Source of the DNA: Stenotrophomonas maltophilia
GTDB taxonomy: Bacteria > Pseudomonadota > Gammaproteobacteria > Xanthomonadales > Xanthomonadaceae
Length of the DNA: 24,053 nucleotides
Reading direction: 5' to 3'
Assembly: GCA_002364755.1 (NCBI GenBank)
Contig: DEZI01000025.1
Coordinates: 1 to 24,053 of the forward strand
This document shows, in pieces, positions 21,988-24,053 of the stretch (positions are counted from its first letter, which is position 1; the number at the start of each line of letters is the position of its first letter). Under the pieces are notes generated by a model that saw only the letters and a program-made list of their open reading frames with translations, did no database searches and had not been told where the DNA came from. Position numbers and translations under genes: made by a program.

Positions 21988-21993
21988 ATTATC
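21988..21993 (-). promoter_or_regulatory. Candidate -10 box of the EamA transporter gene
   Basis: GATAAT on the minus strand matches TATAAT at 5 of 6 positions and ends 5 bases before the start codon, predicting transcription from the ATG itself. No -35 box is recognisable. Confidence 0.45.
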
Positions 21994-22036
21994 GCCGACC
22001 GCGTGGCCCGCCGGGCGCCGGGCACGGGTGCCGCGA

Positions 22037-22042
22037 TAGAAT
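22037..22042 (+). promoter_or_regulatory. Candidate -10 box of yajQ
   Basis: TAGAAT matches the -10 consensus at 5 of 6 positions and lies 31 bp before the yajQ ATG, leaving about 25 nt of leader that includes the GGAG ribosome-binding site. The -35 region is GC-rich and unconvincing. Confidence 0.4.
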
Positions 22043-22073
22043 GGTGGTCACTGAATTCCGCGGAGCCACGCCC

Positions 22074-22556
22074 ATGCCTTCCTTCGACGTCGTGTCCGAA
22101 GTCGACACCCACGAACTGACCAACGCCATCGACCAGGCGAACCGCGAACTGGCCACCCGCTTCGACTTCAAGGGAGTGGAAGCCAAGTTCGAGCGCGAGG
22201 GCGATGTCATCAACCAGACCGCACCGACCGAGTTCCAGCTCAAGCAGATGAATGACATTCTGCGCGCCCGCCTGGCCGCGCGTGGCATCGACGTGTTGAG
22301 CCTGGAGTTCGGCGACATCGAGACCAACCTGGCCCAGGCCCGCCAGAAGATCACCGTCAAGCAGGGCATCGAGCAGAAGATCGCCAAGAAGATCGCCGCT
22401 GCCCTGAAGGAAGCCAAGCTGAAAGTGGAAAGCCAGATCAACGGCGACAAGCTGCGCGTGCAGGGCAAGAAGCGCGACGACCTGCAGGACGCCATCGCGG
22501 TGCTGAAGGCCGGCAAGTTCGAGCTGCCGCTGCAGTTCAACAACTTCCGCGATTGA
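22074..22556 (+). CDS. yajQ: YajQ family (UPF0234) nucleotide-binding protein, likely c-di-GMP effector
   Basis: 160-residue cytoplasmic protein of the YajQ family, made of two ferredoxin-like domains. The N-terminus MPSFDVVSEVD, the block RFDFKGVEAKFE and the C-terminal PLQFNNFRD are diagnostic. In Xanthomonas campestris and related bacteria YajQ proteins bind cyclic di-GMP and modulate a LysR-type regulator controlling virulence and biofilm genes; whether this copy does so is inference from close kinship. GGAG lies eight bases before the ATG at 22074, which fixes the start. Longer in-frame starts would run into the divergent EamA gene. It is single and convergent with the GAF/Fis regulator, with a SMAG pair between them. 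Confidence 0.95.
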   Translation: MPSFDVVSEVDTHELTNAIDQANRELATRFDFKGVEAKFEREGDVINQTAPTEFQLKQMNDILRARLAARGIDVLSLEFGDIETNLAQARQKITVKQGIEQKIAKKIAAALKEAKLKVESQINGDKLRVQGKKRDDLQDAIAVLKAGKFELPLQFNNFRD

Positions 22557-22563
22557 TGGATGC

Positions 22564-22586
22564 CGCCGGGCATGGCCCGGCGCTAC
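22564..22586 (-). repeat. SMAG repeat, left member of an inverted pair
   Basis: Perfect CGCCGGGC/GCCCGGCG stem with GTAG head at 22586-22583 on the minus strand. It starts 7 bp after the yajQ stop and faces the copy at 22609-22631. Confidence 0.9.
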
Positions 22587-22608
22587 CGGGGTGTTGCCCG
22601 ATTGATGG

Positions 22609-22631
22609 GTAGCGCCGGGCCATGCCCGGCG
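22609..22631 (+). repeat. SMAG repeat, right member of an inverted pair
   Basis: Exact reverse complement of 22564-22586, with GTAG head at 22609-22612. The pair with its 22-bp spacer can fold as one 23-bp stem and lies between two convergent genes, so it may end transcription from both sides. No other terminator is visible here. Confidence 0.9.
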
Positions 22632-22642
22632 GACGGACCGCT

Positions 22643-23734
22643 TTAATCGCGCAGCAGCTTGTACAGCGTGGTGCGCGAAATACCCAACTGGCGGGCGGCC
22701 AGGCTGAGATTGCCTTCGGCCGCCTGCGCCGCACGCCGTGCAGCTTCGCGCTGCTGCTGCCGCAATGGCACGTCTGCCACGGCCATCGGTGCCGCCGCCA
22801 CCCGCGTGCGTGCCGCACGCGGTGCGCGCAGGTGCTGCAGATAGACCGCACTACACTCGCCCATCCGCACCCGGTGTGCAGGCCCCGGTTGCAGCAGCCG
22901 ACGCCGTTGCGCCGCACTGGCACCGGCAAACACCGTCTCCATCGACAGCAGCGGCAACGGCCCGCGGCGCGGCAGGCCCAGCAGGCGGCGTGCCACGCGG
23001 TTGGCGGCGCGAAGCTGCCCGTCATCCTGCACCGCCAGCAGCCCCTGCAGCGGCGTGGCCAGCCAGCGCGGATCGTGCTGCACGGCCAGCAGGTGCACAT
23101 CGGACAGGCCTTGGAACAGGCGGTTCTCGCTGGCCAGCGCGGCCTGCCGGAAGTAGCCCTGCAGCAGCGCCGGATCACGTTCGCCCAGCCCGGTGATGTC
23201 GATCGCCCCGCAGACCTGGCCATCGAGGTCGTGCAACGGTTCGCTCAGGCAGAACACCGGCGCGAAGCGCTGCAGGTAATGTTGGTTGCCACGCACCAGC
23301 GCGGGCACGTCATCGGCCAGGCTGACCGCTGGCGCCGTCGTGCCGATCTCGGCCTCGCCCAGCCGCCGCCCGACCTGGATCGGCCGCAGCAGCGGCGCGT
23401 CCTCCAGGCCATGCGCCTGCTGGGCGATGACCAGGCCCCCGCGGTTGGCGCAGAACATCGTCCAGCCACGCCCACCGAAGGCGGCCCACAGTTGTTGCAG
23501 CTCGGGCTGCACACAGCGCGCGAGGCGGCGGTCTTCGGGGTCGCGCAGGCGCAGGCCATCGCCTTGCAGCGGCGGGTAGTAAGGCTCCTGCCCCGGCTGC
23601 ACCCCGGCCGCGCGCGAACGCTGCCAGGAGTGCTGCAGCGGCAGCGGCAACACCGCCAAGGACTGCACATCGCCTTCCGCGAACGCAGCACGCGCGGCGA
23701 CCAGCTGTTGTTGCCCGACTGTCGTGGCCATCAT
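22643..23734 (-). CDS. AcoR-like transcriptional regulator: GAF plus Fis-type HTH, no AAA+ domain
   Basis: 363-residue regulator related to the N- and C-terminal parts of AcoR. Residues about 35-45 hold the AcoR-type block LQHSWQRSRAAG. A GAF domain spans about 60-190, with GRRLGEAEIGTTAPA and CLSEPLHDLDGQVCGAIDITG. A PAS-like segment (LAVQDDGQLRAANRVARRLLGLP) lies at about 240-275. The C-terminus is a Fis-type (HTH_8) helix-turn-helix, NLSLAARQLGISRTTLYKLL. The sigma-54 interaction AAA+ domain that AcoR carries between them (Walker A GESGTGKE, GAFTGA loop) is absent, so it cannot activate sigma-54 in the usual way. The start is uncertain: ATG at 23734 or 23731, or GTG at 23749. The target genes are not in the window. 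Confidence 0.85.
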   Translation of the reverse strand: MMATTVGQQQLVAARAAFAEGDVQSLAVLPLPLQHSWQRSRAAGVQPGQEPYYPPLQGDGLRLRDPEDRRLARCVQPELQQLWAAFGGRGWTMFCANRGGLVIAQQAHGLEDAPLLRPIQVGRRLGEAEIGTTAPAVSLADDVPALVRGNQHYLQRFAPVFCLSEPLHDLDGQVCGAIDITGLGERDPALLQGYFRQAALASENRLFQGLSDVHLLAVQHDPRWLATPLQGLLAVQDDGQLRAANRVARRLLGLPRRGPLPLLSMETVFAGASAAQRRRLLQPGPAHRVRMGECSAVYLQHLRAPRAARTRVAAAPMAVADVPLRQQQREAARRAAQAAEGNLSLAARQLGISRTTLYKLLRD

Positions 23735-23781
23735 GGAAGCAGAGTACACCCGCGCACGCCATGGCCGCGTTACGTCCTGGC

Positions 23782-23798
23782 AACGGAATGTTTCCGTT
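23782..23798. promoter_or_regulatory. Candidate operator dyad upstream of the GAF/Fis regulator
   Basis: AACGGAATGTTTCCGTT is a perfect 7+3+7 palindrome 47 bp upstream of the regulator start codon. Fis-type HTH dimers bind such short-spaced dyads, so this could be an autoregulatory site, or the operator of a divergent gene beyond the window. Confidence 0.45.
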
Positions 23799-23817
23799 TC
23801 AAGACGCGTTCAAACAA

Positions 23818-23858
23818 GGGGTCAGAGCCGTTTTCCAGTGGAAAACGGATCCGACCCC
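23818..23858. repeat. Palindromic repeat with GGGGTCAGAGCC and GGATCCGACCCC ends
   Basis: 41-bp copy of the family at 14518-14556: identical ends, with a different core, CCGTTTTCC/GGAAAACGG around AGT. The core stem is perfect, so the element folds as one long interrupted hairpin. Confidence 0.8.
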
Positions 23859-23879
23859 GTGCCGACCAACGGTCGGCAC
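23859..23879. repeat. Headless SMAG-like hairpin, GCCGACC stem
   Basis: GTGCCGACC and GGTCGGCAC are perfect 9-bp arms around AAC. The centre GACCAACGGTC is shared with the GTAG-headed element at 11712-11734, but the GTAG head is missing. It directly abuts the repeat at 23818-23858. The stretch 23880-23967 shows no gene or recognisable site. Confidence 0.6.
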
Positions 23880-23967
23880 CCACCAGAGCAGTGATGCCGT
23901 TCCGACAGCTCGCATGAAACTGTCGAAGGCGAGGCGGGTCCGGTTGCGGGGGTGTGAGCGGCATGGG

Positions 23968-23985
23968 CCCGAGGCATGCCTCGGG
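23968..23985. repeat. Perfect 18-bp palindrome
   Basis: CCCGAGGCATGCCTCGGG is fully self-complementary with a GCATGC core. It is the first of three hairpin-forming elements packed into the last 75 bp of the window. Confidence 0.6.
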
Positions 23986-23986
23986 C

Positions 23987-24009
23987 GGGTTGGGCAGGAC
24001 GCCCAACCC
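23987..24009. repeat. Hairpin with AGGAC loop
   Basis: GGGTTGGGC and GCCCAACCC are perfect 9-bp arms around the loop AGGAC. It begins one base after the preceding palindrome. Confidence 0.6.
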
Positions 24010-24018
24010 CGGTCTTGC

Positions 24019-24042
24019 CGTGTGCGCAGGACAGCGCACACG
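24019..24042. repeat. Hairpin with AGGACA loop
   Basis: CGTGTGCGC and GCGCACACG are perfect 9-bp arms around AGGACA. The loop resembles that of the preceding hairpin while the stem is unrelated. The array may continue past the window edge; bases 24043-24053 show nothing. Confidence 0.6.
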
Positions 24043-24053
24043 AGCAAGCGGCG

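Overview
The window is GC-rich, densely coding chromosomal DNA of a gammaproteobacterium of the Xanthomonadaceae, almost certainly Stenotrophomonas (S. maltophilia complex). Three things point there. It carries a complete smeT-smeDEF multidrug efflux locus. It holds many short GTAG-headed palindromes of the SMAG repeat family described from S. maltophilia. HslV carries the 12-residue N-terminal extension that I recall from Xanthomonas. Nothing looks like a plasmid, prophage, integron or genomic island: this is core chromosome with repeat-filled intergenic gaps.

Layout. (1) 79-6726: smeF, smeE and smeD on the minus strand, and the divergent repressor gene smeT on the plus strand. A 28-bp imperfect palindrome (5994-6021) between smeD and smeT is the SmeT operator and overlaps the promoters. 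(2) 6862-11612: a minus-strand operon in the order lptM, dapF, DUF484, xerC, hslV, hslU. It joins an LPS-translocon lipoprotein, diaminopimelate epimerase, a chromosome-dimer recombinase and the HslUV protease. lptM, dapF and DUF484 overlap at their ends. (3) 11613-12272: a cluster of four SMAG-type palindromes, a DUF454 (YbaN-like) membrane protein and a strong hairpin. (4) 12279-18030: a PLP aminotransferase (plus strand) between two exported S9A peptidases, oligopeptidase B and prolyl oligopeptidase, both on the minus strand. (5) 18100-19142: a small membrane protein and a secreted lipocalin, divergently placed. (6) 19207-21982: metN-metI (methionine ABC importer without an adjacent metQ) and an EamA-type transporter, minus strand. 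(7) 22074-22556: yajQ (plus). (8) 22643-23734: an AcoR-like GAF/Fis-HTH regulator that lacks the AAA+ ATPase domain (minus). Its upstream region is a run of hairpins reaching the right edge of the window.

How the genes work together. SmeD (periplasmic adaptor), SmeE (proton-driven RND pump) and SmeF (outer-membrane channel) form one tripartite pump that is repressed by SmeT. HslV and HslU form the two-component ATP-dependent protease. MetN and MetI form the ATPase and permease of a methionine importer whose binding protein must be encoded elsewhere. The two S9A peptidases probably degrade peptides in the periplasm.

No wholly new multi-gene system is visible. The points most worth a second look are non-coding or architectural. 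They are a second palindromic repeat family with conserved ends and co-varying core stems (three copies plus one half-copy), a hairpin array at the right edge with shared AGGAC loops, a SMAG element inside the hslV-hslU message, two apparently leaderless promoters, the HslV extension, and the ATPase-less AcoR-like regulator with a 17-bp dyad upstream of it.
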